Positions 1 to 12,760 of a DNA stretch of 64,000 nt are shown here, one piece after another. The position numbers and the translations under genes are program-made. The notes beneath the pieces were generated by a model, which was not told where the DNA came from, made no database searches, and saw nothing but the letters and a program-made list of their open reading frames with translations. Origin of the DNA: Limnoperna fortunei (taxonomy: Eukaryota > Mollusca > Bivalvia > Mytilida > Modiolidae); the NCBI GenBank assembly GCA_944474755.1, contig OX104122.1, positions 16,626,641-16,690,640 of the forward strand. The letters run 5' to 3'. Positions within the stretch are counted from its first letter, which is position 1, and every line of letters begins with the position of its first letter.

Positions 1-662
1 ATCTGATAAGGGGCACCCAGGGACATATCTGATAAGGGGCACCCAAGGACATATCTGATAAGGGGCACCCAAGGACATATCTGATAAGGGGCACCCAAGG
101 ACATATCTGATAAGGGGCACTCAAGGACATATCTGATAAGGGGCACCCAAGGACATATCTGATAAGGGGCACCCAGGGACATGTCTGATAAGGGGCACCC
201 AGGGAAATATCTGATAAGGGGCACCCAGGGACATATCTGATAAGGGGCACCCAGGGACATGTCTGATAAGGGGCACCCAGGGACATGTCTGATAAGGGGC
301 ACCCAGGGACAAATCTGATAAGGGGCACCCAAGGACATATCTGATAAGGGGCACCCAGGGACATATCTGATAAGGGGCACCCAGGGACATATCTGATAAG
401 GGGCACCCAGGGACATATCTGATAAGGTGCACCCAGGAACATGTCTGATAAGGGGCACCCAGGGACATATCTGATAAGGAGCACCCAGGGACATATCTGA
501 TAAGGGGCACCCAGGGACATATCTGATAAGGTGCACCCAGGAACATGTCTGATAAGGGGCACCCAGGGACATATCTGATAAGGAGCACCCAGGAACATGT
601 CTGATAAGGGGCACCCAGGGACATATCTGATAAGGGGCACCCAGGGACATGTCTGATTAGGG
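1..662. repeat. 26-bp minisatellite, about 25 copies, starts before the window
   Basis: Direct head-to-tail copies of a 26-bp unit with core CTGATAAGGGGCACCCAGGG. Variants differ at one or two bases (ACATAT/ACATGT, AGGGGC/AGGAGC/AGGTGC). Copies are highly similar, so the array is young or homogenised. Because 26 is not a multiple of 3, the minus-strand open frame repeats every 78 bp; it is a by-product of the array and not a gene. If the 45-nt exon at 1411 is real, this lies in an ARMC9 intron. Confidence 0.97.
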
Positions 663-674
663 CATTAACAAGCA

Positions 675-1265
675 CCAGTAGGAATATACTTAGGACTTTA
701 ACTCACATGAGACTATACTTAGGACTAACTTACTCAACACTATACTTAGGACTTTTTAACTCACATGAGATTATACTTAGGACTTTAACTCACATGAGAC
801 TATACTTAGGACTTAAACTCACATGAGACTATACTAAGGACTTAAACTCACATGAGACTATACTTAGGACTTTTTAACTCACATGAGATTATACTTAGGA
901 CTTTAACACACTCAAGTTTAACTCACATGAGACTATACTTTAGGACTGTAATTCCAGTGGGAGTTTAACTACAGTGAGACTATACTAATTGGGGTGGTAA
1001 CTTCTTTCAGATTATTTGGACTGTTGCTCCATTAACACTATGTTTCAAACTGACTATATTTGGTACTTTTACTACCCCCAGTGAGATTATACTGAACTGT
1101 AACTCCAGTGACACTATACTTAGGGCTATCACACTGGTGAGTCTATTTTTGGACTGTAGCTCCAGTGAGACTATACTTATGACTATCACACTGGTGAGTC
1201 TATTTTTGGACTGTAGCTCCAGTGAGACTATACTTATGACTATCACACTGGTGAGACTATACTTG
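675..1265. repeat. Degenerate 29-37-bp tandem repeat, two sub-blocks
   Basis: Up to about 960 the unit is built on ACTATACTTAGGACTTTAAC followed by TCACATGAG, with variable unit length. From about 1084 to 1265 a related, longer unit (about 57 bp) appears, containing CTCCAGTGAGACTATACTTA and CACTGGTGAGTC. The shared GAGACTATACTTAGGACT core shows that both blocks come from one ancestral unit. Copies are more diverged than in the 26-bp array next to it. No coding potential is supported. Confidence 0.9.
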
Positions 1266-1410
1266 GACTAGCTCAAGTGAGAATTTTTTTCTCCTACAAT
1301 GTCAAGATAAGTGTTGATTTATGAATTTTCATTAATTAAATTTTTTTCCGTGTTAAAACACAATGGATTTTTTATTTAATAAAGTTGTCTATGTATCTGT
1401 TATATTTCAG

Positions 1411-1455
1411 GCGGTCTTTATCAGCTAGTCAAATTTTACGTCTCTCTCTAGTGTT
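1411..1455 (+). CDS. ARMC9: ARMC9, candidate 45-nt exon upstream of the armadillo region
   Basis: A pyrimidine-rich tract and TTTCAG end at 1410, and a strong donor GTAAGT starts at 1456. Read as G plus 14 codons plus TT, the exon gives RSLSASQILRLSLV, and its TT joins the first A of the next exon (11158) to continue into STLQEPESYTALDYDK without a stop. In vertebrate ARMC9 a poorly conserved serine/leucine-rich linker sits at this place just before the LDYDK-like motif. The phase match and both splice sites support the exon. The short length, the 9.7-kb intron that follows and the lack of a strongly conserved motif keep it tentative. An RNA-seq junction would settle it. Confidence 0.45.
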
Positions 1456-1520
1456 GTAAGTTCTGCATGACCAGAAGACATATACTTTAAATCTATCCTG
1501 TTTTTAAATTTCTACAAAAT

Positions 1521-2035
1521 CTTGTACATTAAACATGTTAAAGGTTTTAATTGATTAAATAAAGTTAGTTTTAAATAATTGTAATTTTACAGTATAATAA
1601 AGTTGATTCTGAAACAGCTGTGAAGGATTTTTTTAAAGATCTGATAATGTTTCATAAAAGCCATCTTTAAAAATAAATGATTACACCTACTTTGAATTGT
1701 TATAGCTGTTATACCCCTGCTACAAAGAAGAGGGGTATACTGTTTTACCCTTGTTCATTCTGCACCTATTGTCTACATTTCTGTTGTCTTCTATCACACA
1801 TTCAGTTTTAGTTGATAGTGTAGTATTTTAGGTACATATAGTTTCTCTGCTTTTTTCATATTTTACAATGTTACTCCTTTTGAAGATTAAGGGAGCTTAC
1901 TTATGCTTCCTCTGCCTGAAAACAATTGATGTCGTGATAAACCTGTATTGTTCTCTGAAAGGTTTTGTGTATTTTCTCACTATTTTCAGAAATGCTTTTA
2001 ATTCTGAAGATTAAATTATTTTTCGAAAATCAGTT
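1521..2035. repeat. Copy 1 of a ~505-bp segment duplicated at 3835-4338
   Basis: The non-satellite sequence starting CTTGTACATTAAACATG and ending just before the first 51-bp unit reappears almost unchanged at 3835-4338, 2,314 bp downstream. A rare difference is TATTGT versus ACAGTT near 1945/4250. Together with the 51-bp satellite that follows each copy, this marks a tandem segmental duplication of about 2.3 kb. The segment holds no recognisable gene. Confidence 0.93.
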
Positions 2036-3833
2036 ATTAAGCTGATCAGTTGTTAGACATAAAGCCCCTAGCCTGGACTTCAGTTGATTAAGCTGATCAG
2101 TTGTAAGACATAAAGCCCATAGCCTGGACTTCAGTTGATTAAGCTGATCAGTTGTTAGACATAAAGCCCCTAGCCTGGACTTCAGTTGATTAAGCTGATC
2201 AGTTGTTAGACATAAAGCCCCTAGCCTGGACTTCAGTTGATTAAGCTGATCAGTTGTAAGACATAAAGCCCATAGCCTGGACTTCAGTTGATTAAGCTGA
2301 TCAGTTGTTAGACATAAAGCCCCTAGCCTGGACTTCAGTTGATTAAGCTGATCAGTTGTAAGACATAAAGCCCCTAGCCTGGACTTCAGTTGATTAAGCT
2401 GATCAGTTGTAAGACATAAAGCCCATAGCCTGGACTTCAGTTGATTAAGCTGATCAGTTGTTAGACAAAGCCCCTAGCCTGGACTTCAGTTGATTAAGCT
2501 GATCAGTTGTTAGACATAAAGTCCCTAGCCTGGACTTCAGTTGATTAAGCTGATCAGTTGTTAGACATCAAGCCCATAGCCTGGACTTCAGTTGATTAAG
2601 CTGATCAGTTGTTAGACATAAAGCCCCTAGCCTGGACTTCAGTTGATTAAGCTGATCAGTTGTTGGACATAAAGTCCCTAGCCTGGACTTCAGTTGATTA
2701 AGCTGATCAGTTGTTAGACATAAAGCCCCTAGCCTGGACTTCAGTTGATTAAGCTAATCAGTTGTTAGACATAAAGCCCCTACTCTGGACTTCAGTTGAT
2801 AAAGCGGATCAGTTGTAAGACATAAAGCCCCTAGCCTGGACTTCAGTTGATTAAGCTGATCAGTTGTAAGACATAAAGCCTCTAGCCTGGACTTCAGTTG
2901 ATTAAGCTAATCAGTTGTTAGACATAAAGCCCCTAGCCTGGACTTCAGTTGATTAAGATGATCAGTTGTTAGACATAAAGTCCCTGGTGTGGACTTCAGT
3001 TGATTAAGCTGATCAGTTGTTAGACATAAAGTCCCTGGTGTGGACTTCAGTTGATTAACCTAATCAGTTGTTAGACATAAAGCCCCTAGCCTGGACTTCA
3101 GTTGATTAAGCTGATCAGTTGTTAGACATAAAGCCCCTAGCCTGGACTTCAGTTGATTAAGCTAATCAGTTGTTAGACATAAAGCCCCTACTCTGGACTT
3201 CAGTTGATAAAGCGGATCAGTTGTAAGACATAAAGCCCCTAGCCTGGACTTCAGTTGATTAAGCTGATCAGTTGTAAGACATAAAGCCTCTAGCCTGGAC
3301 TTCAGTTGATTAAGCTAATCAGTTGTTAGACATAAAGCCCCTAGCCTGGACTTCAGTTGATTAAGATGATCAGTTGTTAGACATAAAGTCCCTGGTGTGG
3401 ACTTCAGTTGATTAAGCTGATCAGTTGTTAGACATAAAGTCCCTGGTGTGGACTTCAGTTGATTAACCTAATCAGTTGTTAGACATAAAGCCCCTAGCCT
3501 GGACTTCAGTTGATTAAGCTGATCAGTTGTTAGACATAAAGCCCCTAGCCTGGACTTCAGTTGATTAAGCTGATCAGTTGTTAGACATAAAACCCATAGC
3601 CTGGACTTCAGTTGATTAAGCTGATCAGTTGTTAGACATAAAGTCCCTGGTCTGGACTTCAGTTGATTAAGCTTATCAGTTGTTGGACATAAAGCCCCTA
3701 GCCTGGACTTCAGTTGACTACACTAATCAGTTGTTAGACATAAAGCCCCTGGTCTGGACTTCAGTTGATTAAGCTGATCAGTTGTTAGACATAAAGCCCC
3801 TAGTCTGGACTTCAGTTGATTAATCTTGTACAT
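2036..3833. repeat. 51-bp satellite, first block
   Basis: About 35 copies of a 51-bp unit: TTGATTAAGCTGATCAGTTG, then TTAGACATAAAGCCCCTAGC, then CTGGACTTCAG. The unit contains the palindrome CTGATCAG. Diagnostic variants recur in the same order (a 3-bp deletion in GACAAAGCCC, TCCCTGGTGTGG, GCGGATCAG), which shows block-wise amplification. The unit is 17 codons long, so whole-array open frames arise by chance. Confidence 0.97.
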
Positions 3834-3834
3834 T

Positions 3835-4338
3835 AAACATGTTAAAGGTTTTAATTGATTAAATAAAGTTAGTTTTAAATAATTGTAATTTTACAGTATA
3901 ATAAAGTTGATTCTGAAACAGCTGTGAAGGATTTTTTTAAAGATCTGATAATGTTTCATAAAAGCCATCTTTAAAAATAAATGATTACACCTACTTTGAA
4001 TTGTTATAGCTGTTATACCCCTGCTACAAAGAAGAGGGGTATACTGTTTTACCCTTGTTCATTCTGCACCTATTGTCTACATTTCTGTTGTCTTCTATCA
4101 CACATTCAGTTTTAGTTGATAGTGTAGTATTTTAGGTACATATAGTTTCTCTGCTTTTTTCATATTTTACAATGTTACTCCTTTTGAAGATTAAGGGAGC
4201 TTACTTATGCTTCCTCTGCCTGAAAACAATTGATGTCGTGATAAACCTGTACAGTTCTCTGAAAGGTTTTATGTATTTTCTCACTATTTTCAGAAATGCT
4301 TTTAATTCTGAAGATTAAATTATTTTTCGAAAATCAGT
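3835..4338. repeat. Copy 2 of the ~505-bp duplicated segment
   Basis: Near-identical to 1521-2035. It interrupts the 51-bp satellite, so satellite plus spacer were duplicated together. No gene is seen in it. Confidence 0.93.
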
Positions 4339-7300
4339 TGATTAAGCTGATCAGTTGTTAGACATAAAGCCCCTAGCCTGGACTTCAGTTGATTAAGCTG
4401 ATCAGTTGTAAGACATAAAGCCCATAGCCTGGACTTCAGTTGATTAAGCTGATCAGTTGTTAGACATAAAGCCCCTAGCCTGGACTTCAGTTGATTAAGC
4501 TGATCAGTTGTTAGACATAAAGCCCCTAGCCTGGACTTCAGTTGATTAAGCTGATCAGTTGTAAGACATAAAGCCCATAGCCTGGACTTCAGTTGATTAA
4601 GCTGATCAGTTTTTAGACATAAAGCCCCTAGCCTGGACTTCAGTTGATTAAGCTGATCAGTTGTAAGACATAAAGCCCATAGCCTGGACTTCAGTTGATT
4701 AAGCTGATCAGTTGTTAGACAAAGCCCCTAGCCTGGACTTCAGTTGATTAAGCTGATCAGTTGTTAGACATAAAGTCCCTAGCCTGGACTTCAGTTGATT
4801 AAGCTGATCAGTTGTTAGACATCAAGCCCATAGCCTGGACTTCAGTTGATTAAGCTGATCAGTTGTTAGACATAAAGCCCCTAGCCTGGACTTCAGTTGA
4901 TTAAGCTGATCAGTTGTTGGACATAAAGTCCCTAGCCTGGACTTCAGTTGATTAAGCTGATCAGTTGTTAGACATAAAGCCCCTAGCCTGGACTTCAGTT
5001 GATTAAGCTAATCAGTTGTTAGACATAAAGCCCCTACTCTGGACTTCAGTTGATTAAGCGGATCAGTTGTAAGACATAAAGCCCCTAGCCTGGACTTCAG
5101 TTGATTAAGCTGATCAGTTGTAAGACATAAAGCCTCTAGCCTGGACTTCAGTTGATTAAGCTAATCAGTTGTTAGACATAAAGCCCCTAGCCTGGACTTC
5201 AGTTGATTAAGATGATCAGTTGTTAGACATAAAGTCCCTGGTGTGGACTTCAGTTGATTAAGCTGATCAGTTGTTAGACATAAAGTCCCTGGTGTGGACT
5301 TCAGTTGATTAACCTAATCAGTTGTTAGACATAAAGCCCCTAGCCTGGACTTCAGTTGATTAAGCTGATCAGTTGTTAGACATAAAGCCCCTAGCCTGGA
5401 CTTCAGTTGATTAAGCTGATCAGTTGTTAGACATAAAACCCATAGCCTGGACTTCAGTTGATTAAGCTGATCAGTTGTTAGACATAAAGTCCCTGGTCTG
5501 GACTTCAGTTGATTAAGCTTATCAGTTGTTGGACATAAAGCCCCTAGCCTGGACTTCAGTTGACTACACTAATCAGTTGTTAGACATAAAGCCCCTGGTC
5601 TGGACTTCAGTTGATTAAGCTGATCAGTTGTTAGACATAAAGCCCCTAGTCTGGACTTCAGTTGATTAAGCGGATCAGTTGTTAGACATAAAGCCCCTAG
5701 TCTGGACTTCAGTTGATTAAGCTGATCAGTTGTTAGACAGTAAGCCCATAGTCTGGACTTCAGTTGATTAAGCTGATCAGTTGTAAGACATAAAACCCCT
5801 AGCCTGGACTTCAGTTGATTAAGATAATCAGTTGTTAGACATGAAACCCCTAGCCTGGACTTCAGTTGATTAAGCTGATCAGTTGTTAGACATAAAACCC
5901 CTAGCCTGGACTTCAGTTGATTAAGCTGATCAGTTGTTAGACATAAAACCCCTAACCTGGACTTCAGTTGATTAAGCTGATCAGTTGTTAGACATAAAAC
6001 CCCTAGCCTGGACTTCAGTTGATTAAGCTGATCAGTTGTTAGACAAAAAGCCCCTAGCCTAGACTTCAGTTGATTAAGATGATCAGTTGTTAGACATAAA
6101 GCCCATAGCCTGGCCTTCAGTTGATTAAGATGATCAGTTGTTAGACATAAAGCCCATAGCCTGGACTTCATTTGATTAAGATGATCAGTTGTTAGACATA
6201 AAGCCCCTAGCCTTCACTTCAGTTGATTAAGCTGATCAGTTGTTAGACATAAAGCCCCTAGCCTGGACTTCAGTTGATTAAGATGATCAGTTGTTAGACA
6301 TAAAGCCCCTGGTCTGGACTTCAGTTGATTAAGCTAATCAGTTGTTAGACATGAAACCCATAGCCTGGACTTCAGTTGATTAAGCTGATCAGTTGTTAGA
6401 CATAAAGTCCCTGGTCTGGACTTCAGTTGATTAAGCTTATCAGTTGTTGGACATAAAGCCCCTAGCCTGGACTTCAGTTGACTACACTAATCAGTTGTTA
6501 GACATAAAGCCCCTGGTCTGGACTTCAGTTGATTAAGCTGATCAGTTGTTGGACATAAAACCCCTAGCCTGGACTTCAGTTGATTAAGATGATCAGTTGT
6601 TAGACATAAAGCCCCTAGCCTAGACTTCAGTTGATTAAGCTGACCAGTTGTAAGACATAAAGCCCATAGCCTGGACTTCAGTTGATTAAGCTGGTCAGTT
6701 GTAAGACATAAAGTCCATAGCCTGGACTTCAGTTGATTAAGCTGATCAGTTGTTAGACATAAAGCCCCTAGCCTGGACTTCAGTTGATTAAGCTGATCAG
6801 TTGTTAGACATAAAACCCATAGCCTGGACTTCAGTTGATTAAGCTGATCAGTTGTTAGACATAAAGTCCCTGGTCTGGACTTCAGTTGATTAAGCTGATC
6901 AGTTGTTGGACATAAAGCCCCTAGCCTGGACTTCAGTTGACTATGCTAATCAGTTGTTAGACATAAAGCCCCTGGTCTGGACTTCAGTTGATTAAGATGA
7001 TCAGTTGTAAGACATAAAGCCCCTAGCCTGGACTTCAGTTGATTAAGCTGATCAGTTGTTAGACATAAAGCCCCTGGTCTGGACTTCAGTTGATTAAGCT
7101 GATCAGTTGTTAGACATAAAGCCCATAGTCTGGACTTCAGTTGATTAAGCTGATCAGTTGTTAGACATAAAGCCCCTAGTCTGGACTTCAGTTGATTAAG
7201 CGGATCAGTTGTTAGACATAAAGCCCTAGTCTGGACTTCAGTTGATTAAGCTGATCAGTTGTTAGACAGTTAGCCCATAGTCTGGACTTCAGTTGATTAA

Positions 7301-8966
7301 GCTGATCAGTTGTTAGACATAAAGCCCCTAGCCTGGACTTCAGTTGATTAAGATAATCAGTTGTTAGACATAAAGTCCCTAGCCTGGACTTCAGTTGATT
7401 AAGCTGATCAGTTGTAAGACATAAAACCCCTAGCCTGGACTTCAGTTGATTAAGATAATCAGTTGTTAGACATGAAACCCCTAGCCTGGACTTCAGTTGA
7501 TTAAGCTGATCAGTTGTTAGACATAAAACCCCTAGCCTGGACTTCAGTTGATTAAGCTGATCAGTTGTTAGACATAAAACCCCTAGCCTGGACTTCAGTT
7601 GATCAAGCTGATCAGTTGTTAGACATAAAACCCCTAGCCTGGACTTCAGTTGATTAAGCTGATCAGTTGTTAGACATAAAGCCCCTAGCCTAGACTTCAG
7701 TTGATTAAGATGATCAGTTGTTAGACATAAAACCCCTAGCCTGGACTTCAGTTGATTAAGCTGATCAGTTGTTAGACATAAAGCCCCTAGCCTGGACTTA
7801 AGTTGATTAAGCTGATCTGTTGTTAGACATAAAGCCCCTAGCCTGGACTTCAGTTGATTAAGATGATCAGTTGTTAGACATAAAGCCCCTAGCCTGGACT
7901 TCAGTTGATTAAGCTGATCAGTTGTTAGACATAGCCTGGACTTCAGTTGATTAAGATGATCAGTTGTTAGACATAAAGCCCATAGCCTGGACTTCAGTTG
8001 ATTAAGATGATCAGTTGTTAGACATAAAGCCCCTAGTCTGGACTTCAGTTGATTAAGCTAATCAGTTGTTAGACATAAAGCCCCTAGTCTGGACTTCAGT
8101 TGATTAAGCTGATCAGTTGTAAGACATAAAACCCATAGCCTGGACTTCAGTTGATTAAGCTTATCAGTTGTAAGACATAAAGCCCATAGCCTGGACTTCA
8201 GTTGATTAAGCTGATCAGTTGTTAGACATAAAGCCCCAAGCCTGGACTTCAGTTGATTAAGCTGATCAGTTGTTAGACATAAAGCCCCTAGCCTGGACTT
8301 CAGTTGATTAAGCTGATTAGTTGTAAGACATAAAACCCATAGCCTGGACTTCAGTTGATTAAGCTGATCAGTTGTTAGACATAAAGCCCCTAGCCTGGAC
8401 TTCAGTTGATTAAGCTAATCAGTTGTTAGACATAAAGCCCCTAGTCTGGACTTCAGTTGATTACGCTGATCAGTTGTTAGACATAAAGCCCCTAGCCTGG
8501 ACTTCAGTTGATTAAGCTGACCAGTTGTAAGACATAAAGCCCATAGCCTGGACTTCAGTTGATTAAGCTGATCAGTTGTTAGACATAAAGCCCCAAGCCT
8601 GGACTTCAGTTGATTAAGCTGACCAGTTGTAAGACATAAAGCCCATAGCCTGGACTTCAGTTGATTAAGCTAATCAGTTGTTAGACATAAAGCCCCTAGT
8701 CTGGACTTCAGTTGATTACGCTGATCAGTTGTTAGACATAAAGCCCCTAGCCTGGACTTCAGTTGATTAAGCTGATCAGTTGTTTGACATAAAGCCCCTA
8801 GCCTGGACTTCAGTTGATTAAGCTGATCAGTTGTTAGACATAAAGCCCATATAGCCTGGACTTCAGTTGATTAAGCTGACCAGTTGTAAGACATAAAGCC
8901 CATAGCCTGGACTTCAGTTGATTAAGCTGATCAGTTGTAAGACATAAAGCCCATAGCCTGGACTTC
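4339..8966. repeat. 51-bp satellite, second block, about 90 copies
   Basis: This continues the 51-bp unit of 2036-3833 in the same orientation. The first part repeats the order of variants of block 1 (for example GACAAAGCCC at 4719 matching 2465), then the array diversifies. The variants GTTGGACATAAAG and GACTACACTAATC recur near 3670, 5520 and 6440, giving nested higher-order repeats. Open frames of up to 200 codons across it, with a 17-residue period, are satellite artefacts. Confidence 0.97.
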
Positions 8967-11157
8967 TTTAAGCATACTTATCTAATAACTCAGAATTTAA
9001 ATTATATTTTTTGTTCTTTAACTATCATAGCCAAATTTGATTGGTTAAAACAGAGATTTATACTCAATCTGATATGTTTAAGATATTGGGGACCTTTAAA
9101 AATTAAAATTAATCATTTCGCATTCAAAATTGAATTTCAGCTACCAGAATTATTGTAAGTCAATATGATTTATAATTACTATTTTTTTCTTCCTATCCTA
9201 TGCTTAACGTTTTTAAGTTATTTAAAGTACTTGTTGATTTGAAGTGCTTTTAATATTGTTTGGTAAAAAGAGGTTTACCTGACCAAAATGAAAAAATAAA
9301 CCCTACCAATTCTTAACTTAGCTAAGAATTTTACTTAAATTCTAAATAATCAAACTTAATATTTCCCTTGTTATATTACTTGAAAATATTTAAAGACTTT
9401 TTTGGCACCAAGTCCTGTTCAACAAGGCTATCACTTGTTTTAGTTATTATTGGTGGTGTTCATTACTGGGTTCCCAGCAGCTATATGAGATTCCTGAACA
9501 ATTCAAACTATGTACCTTGAACTAGCTGAAAGTGGCGTTAAACCCCATCCAAACAAATCGACAGATGTTTGTGTTGGGGGTTCTGACAGCTGTATCATGG
9601 TATCATGTTTACATTGGAGGAGAAATCAGGTATCAGGTGAGAACCCTGTAACTTTAACAGGAAAACTGGCAATACTTGGTCAATGTTTATTACTCTGTGA
9701 TTCAGTCAGAGAACACATGGAATGACTTACTCTGTGATTCAGTCAGTGACCACCACATGCGAGTCCACCATATTGTTTATGTTAGATACTCAAATTAAAA
9801 ATCCAAGGACAAGAAAGACAACTGATAGAATGTGGTGGGGATATTTGTATGCAAAGCTATTTAGGGAAAGTATAGGTTTACAATAATATTGATTTGTGAA
9901 TTGTCTTTTTTGACAGTTTCGTCGGTGTTCTGTATTTTGTTATGACATTCAGTGTTGCATGCTATAAACATTTTGATAATTTGCCATGTGGTACATAATA
10001 ATCCAATCACAGAAAGCTAATTACAGTGATAAATAATAAAGATAAAATAAATACAATGTAATATGTGTTTATCATCAAGGGTGAATTTTAATAATTTGGC
10101 AGATTTATTTTATAAAAATATTTTAATTGGGTTTTAATCAATTTCTACTGGCAGGCACCCTTATTTCCCCAGGTACCAATCTTGCCACATAGGTTATTTA
10201 TGATTATTACATGAATATAATTTTGCATGTTATTGATTGGTCTAAAAACAACTTTCGGGTCACGATAAATCCCAGCAGTACTAAAATTGCATAAAAACAG
10301 GCTTAAACTGGTCAAAACCAGATCAATTTTTGATTTTGCTTGACTACTGTGCAGTGGAATCCAATATTGACCTGGTTTGACCAGTTTAAGCCTGTTTTTC
10401 ATAACTGTTCCAACATAAATATAAATTTCAATTTTAGTGGTCTTCGAATCATTATAAAATTTACTGTTAAAATGTAAGAATAAAATAATTGACTTTTTAT
10501 ATACTCTTTTCAATATTTGAAATGTGATGAAACTGGAATTTCAGGATTATCAGCAAATCAATATCAAAGTGCAGTATAAAAAGAGTATATTAAGGGTAAC
10601 CAGCATTGCAACAATTACAAAATGTAAGCATCCTCTGTGGTGATTTTATTCATGTAATAAAGCAATTACTGACATTGATATACGGTCGCTAAAAGGATTT
10701 CTCAGCCCTGAAAAAATGTCACCTTTCTAGCAGCTCAGTGAATTTTACTTTTCTTCTGGCTGATAAATCCTGATAGCAACATATATCAGTCATTAATTTT
10801 ATAATAATCAACATATTAGGTGAATGGTTATTATAAACAATTCACATTGTTATATATTTAGTTATGGCAGACACTGGCTCCCACATTTGTTATTGTTATT
10901 ATTATGGAAATCATGTAGACTAGAATGTTATTCATGTACCTGTACACACCAAACATCATTCCAGTTTGACTAAGCACATTGCTTAATAAAAAAAGGGTGC
11001 ACTTGACATGATGTGTATCTTTTACTGTCTTGTTCCAGTTTCCTCCATTCTTCTACCAATAAAGCTGGTTTAGAGATAATACAATTTGCATATTGTGGTC
11101 TTAATTAATAGTCAAATTGAAATCTTTTACATTATTTTTTTAATGTTTCTGTTTTAG
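8967..11157. other. Intron sequence with a SINE tail remnant and a hairpin
   Basis: AT-rich non-coding sequence between the satellite and the next ARMC9 exon. I see no exon with a convincing coding match. The stretch at 9490-9575 resembles the 3' tail of the SINE described at 58171 (AGCTGAAAGTGGCGTTAAAC, then CATCCAAACAAA). A hairpin element sits at 10291-10402. The ORFs here (9510-9725, 10145-10513) overlap those remnants and are not supported as genes. Confidence 0.7.
10291..10402. repeat. Fold-back element with ~35-bp inverted arms
   Basis: The left arm AAAAACAGGCTTAAACTGGT (continuing through CAAAACCAGATCAAT) is the near-exact reverse complement of the right arm, which ends in ACCAGTTTAAGCCTGTTTTT. 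The spacer is about 40 bp. Size and shape fit a small MITE or hairpin-forming repeat. Clear target-site duplications are not visible; both sides are flanked by AT-rich CAT/ATG bases. Confidence 0.75.
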
Positions 11158-11272
11158 AAGCACCCTGCAGGAACCAGAGTCCTACACAGCTTTAGATTAT
11201 GATAAAATCAAACAAGATCTTGCCAGTGCTGCTAGCAGAAGAAAAGTACTACTGTTACAAGCCATTAGATGG
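11158..11272 (+). CDS. ARMC9: ARMC9 exon: start of the armadillo region (LDYDK motif)
   Basis: The acceptor TTTCTGTTTTAG ends at 11157 and the donor GTAATT starts at 11273. Entered with one base finishing a codon, the exon reads STLQEPESYTALDYDKIK, then QDLASAASRRKVLLLQAIRW. This matches the vertebrate ARMC9 segment with LDYEKLKKDL and the ending LLQALRW, which precedes the first armadillo helix. It ends in phase 0, as needed for the next exon. ARMC9 is a ciliary base and tip protein; in humans it is linked to Joubert syndrome and works in a complex with TOGARAM1. A 64-bp minisatellite starts within about 20-40 bp of the donor. Confidence 0.93.
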
Positions 11273-11289
11273 GTAATTCAATTATACAT

Positions 11290-12190
11290 GTATTTTATTT
11301 ATTGGTTCCATGATATCAAACATGGCTGCCACACCTTAGCAAACACATACTGTGGCTACTGTAGTAAAATCCATGATTTGAAACATTTCTGCTACACCTT
11401 AGCAAAAGCATGGCAGCTAATAATGTAGTAAAATCTTTGATATCAGACATGGCTGCCACACCTTAGCAAACACATGTTGGCTAATACTGTAGTAAAATCC
11501 AATATATCAAATATGGCTGCCACACCTTGGTAAACACATGGTGGCTTATACTGTAGTAAAATCCATGACATCAAACATGGATGCCACACCTTAACAAACA
11601 CATGGTGGCTAATACTGTAGTAAAATACAAGATATCAAACATGGATGCCACACCTTTGCAAACACATGGTGGCTAATACTGTAGTAAAATCCATGACATG
11701 AAACATGGATGCCATACCTTAACAAACACATGGTGGCTAATACTGTAGTAAAATCCAAGATATCAAACATGGCTGCCACACCTTGGCAAACACATGTTGG
11801 ATAATACTGTAGTAAAATCCATTACATCAAACATGGCTGCCGCACCTTAACAAACACATGGTGGCTAATACTGTAGTAAAATCCATGACATGAAACATGG
11901 ATGCCACACCTTAGCAAACACATGGTGGCTAATACTGTAGTAAAATCAATGACATCAAACATGGATGCCACACCTTGGCAAACACATGGTGGCTAATACT
12001 GTAGTATAATCCATGACATCAAACATGGCTGCCACACCTTAACAAACACATGGTGGCTAATAGTGTAGTAAAATCCATGGCATCAAACATGGCTGCCACA
12101 CCTTGACAAACACATTGTGGCTAATACTGTAGTAAAATCCATGACATCAAACATGGCTGCCACACCTTAACAAGCACATGGCTGCTACTA
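11290..12190. repeat. 64-bp minisatellite, about 14 copies
   Basis: The unit contains CATCAAACATGGCTGCCACA, CCTTAACAAACACATGGTGG and CTAATACTGTAGTAAAATCC. The spacing of GTAGTAAAAT is a regular 64 bp. It begins about 20-40 bp inside the intron after the exon at 11158-11272. Copies differ at a few positions (GGATGCC/GGCTGCC, TTAGC/TTAAC/TTGGC). There is no protein-coding evidence. Confidence 0.95.
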
Positions 12191-12299
12191 ATGGGTTAAA
12201 ATGTAATCTTTGCTGCATCAACTTAAATGCAAAAGTAATTACTCTAAACCGGTCTTAATGGAACCAATTTGGAACTGGAATTTTTATTTATTTTACTAG

Positions 12300-12760
12300 T
12301 TAATTATACCCCACTCGTAAGAGAGGGGGCTATATTGCAATCACCTGGTCTGTCTGTCCGTCTGTCCATCCGTCAGTCCGTCTGTCCGTCCGGTGCAAAT
12401 TTTTGTCACAGATTTCTCGCCTTCTGATAAAGGGATTGATTTCAAATTTGGTTCACAGATTTAGCACGATGAGTGGTACCGTGCCTTCCTTTTTCAGGTC
12501 AGTCAGGTATCTACTTCCTGTTTTTCGAGCTGATATATACTGTTTCTGGGTCAAAAGAGGAAAATTTTTCGCTACAGATTTCTCGGCTTCTACTACAAGG
12601 ATTTATTTCACATTTGGTGCACAGCTTTAGCATGATGAGTTGTACTGTGCCTCCCCTTTCCAGATCAGTCAGTTTACTACTTCCTGTTTTCTGCGCCAAA
12701 AAATGGTCCAGTGTGGGTATACTTAGCACAACTTAGTGCTGGTCCATGTTTTACATAGAT
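12300..12760. repeat. Dispersed repeat with (GTCC/GTCT)n head
   Basis: It starts TATACCCCACTCGTAAGAGA, followed by a run of TGTCTGTCCGTCTGTCC, then twice a module with CACAGATTTCTCG, CATTTGGTGCACAGCTTTAG and ACTTCCTGTTTT. Related heads occur at 30150, 30735 and 44785 in this window, so it is a dispersed, probably non-autonomous family. The overlapping short ORFs on both strands are by-products. Confidence 0.75.

Noticed and set aside
121..675. 184-codon minus-strand ORF with 26-residue repeats
   Set aside because: Satellite artefact (three 26-bp units make 78 bp).
5569..6171. 200-codon minus-strand ORF with 17-residue repeats
   Set aside because: Exactly follows the 51-bp satellite period; no start context or homologue.
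10145..10513. 122-codon minus-strand ORF
   Set aside because: Overlaps a hairpin element and has no recognisable domain or codon pattern.
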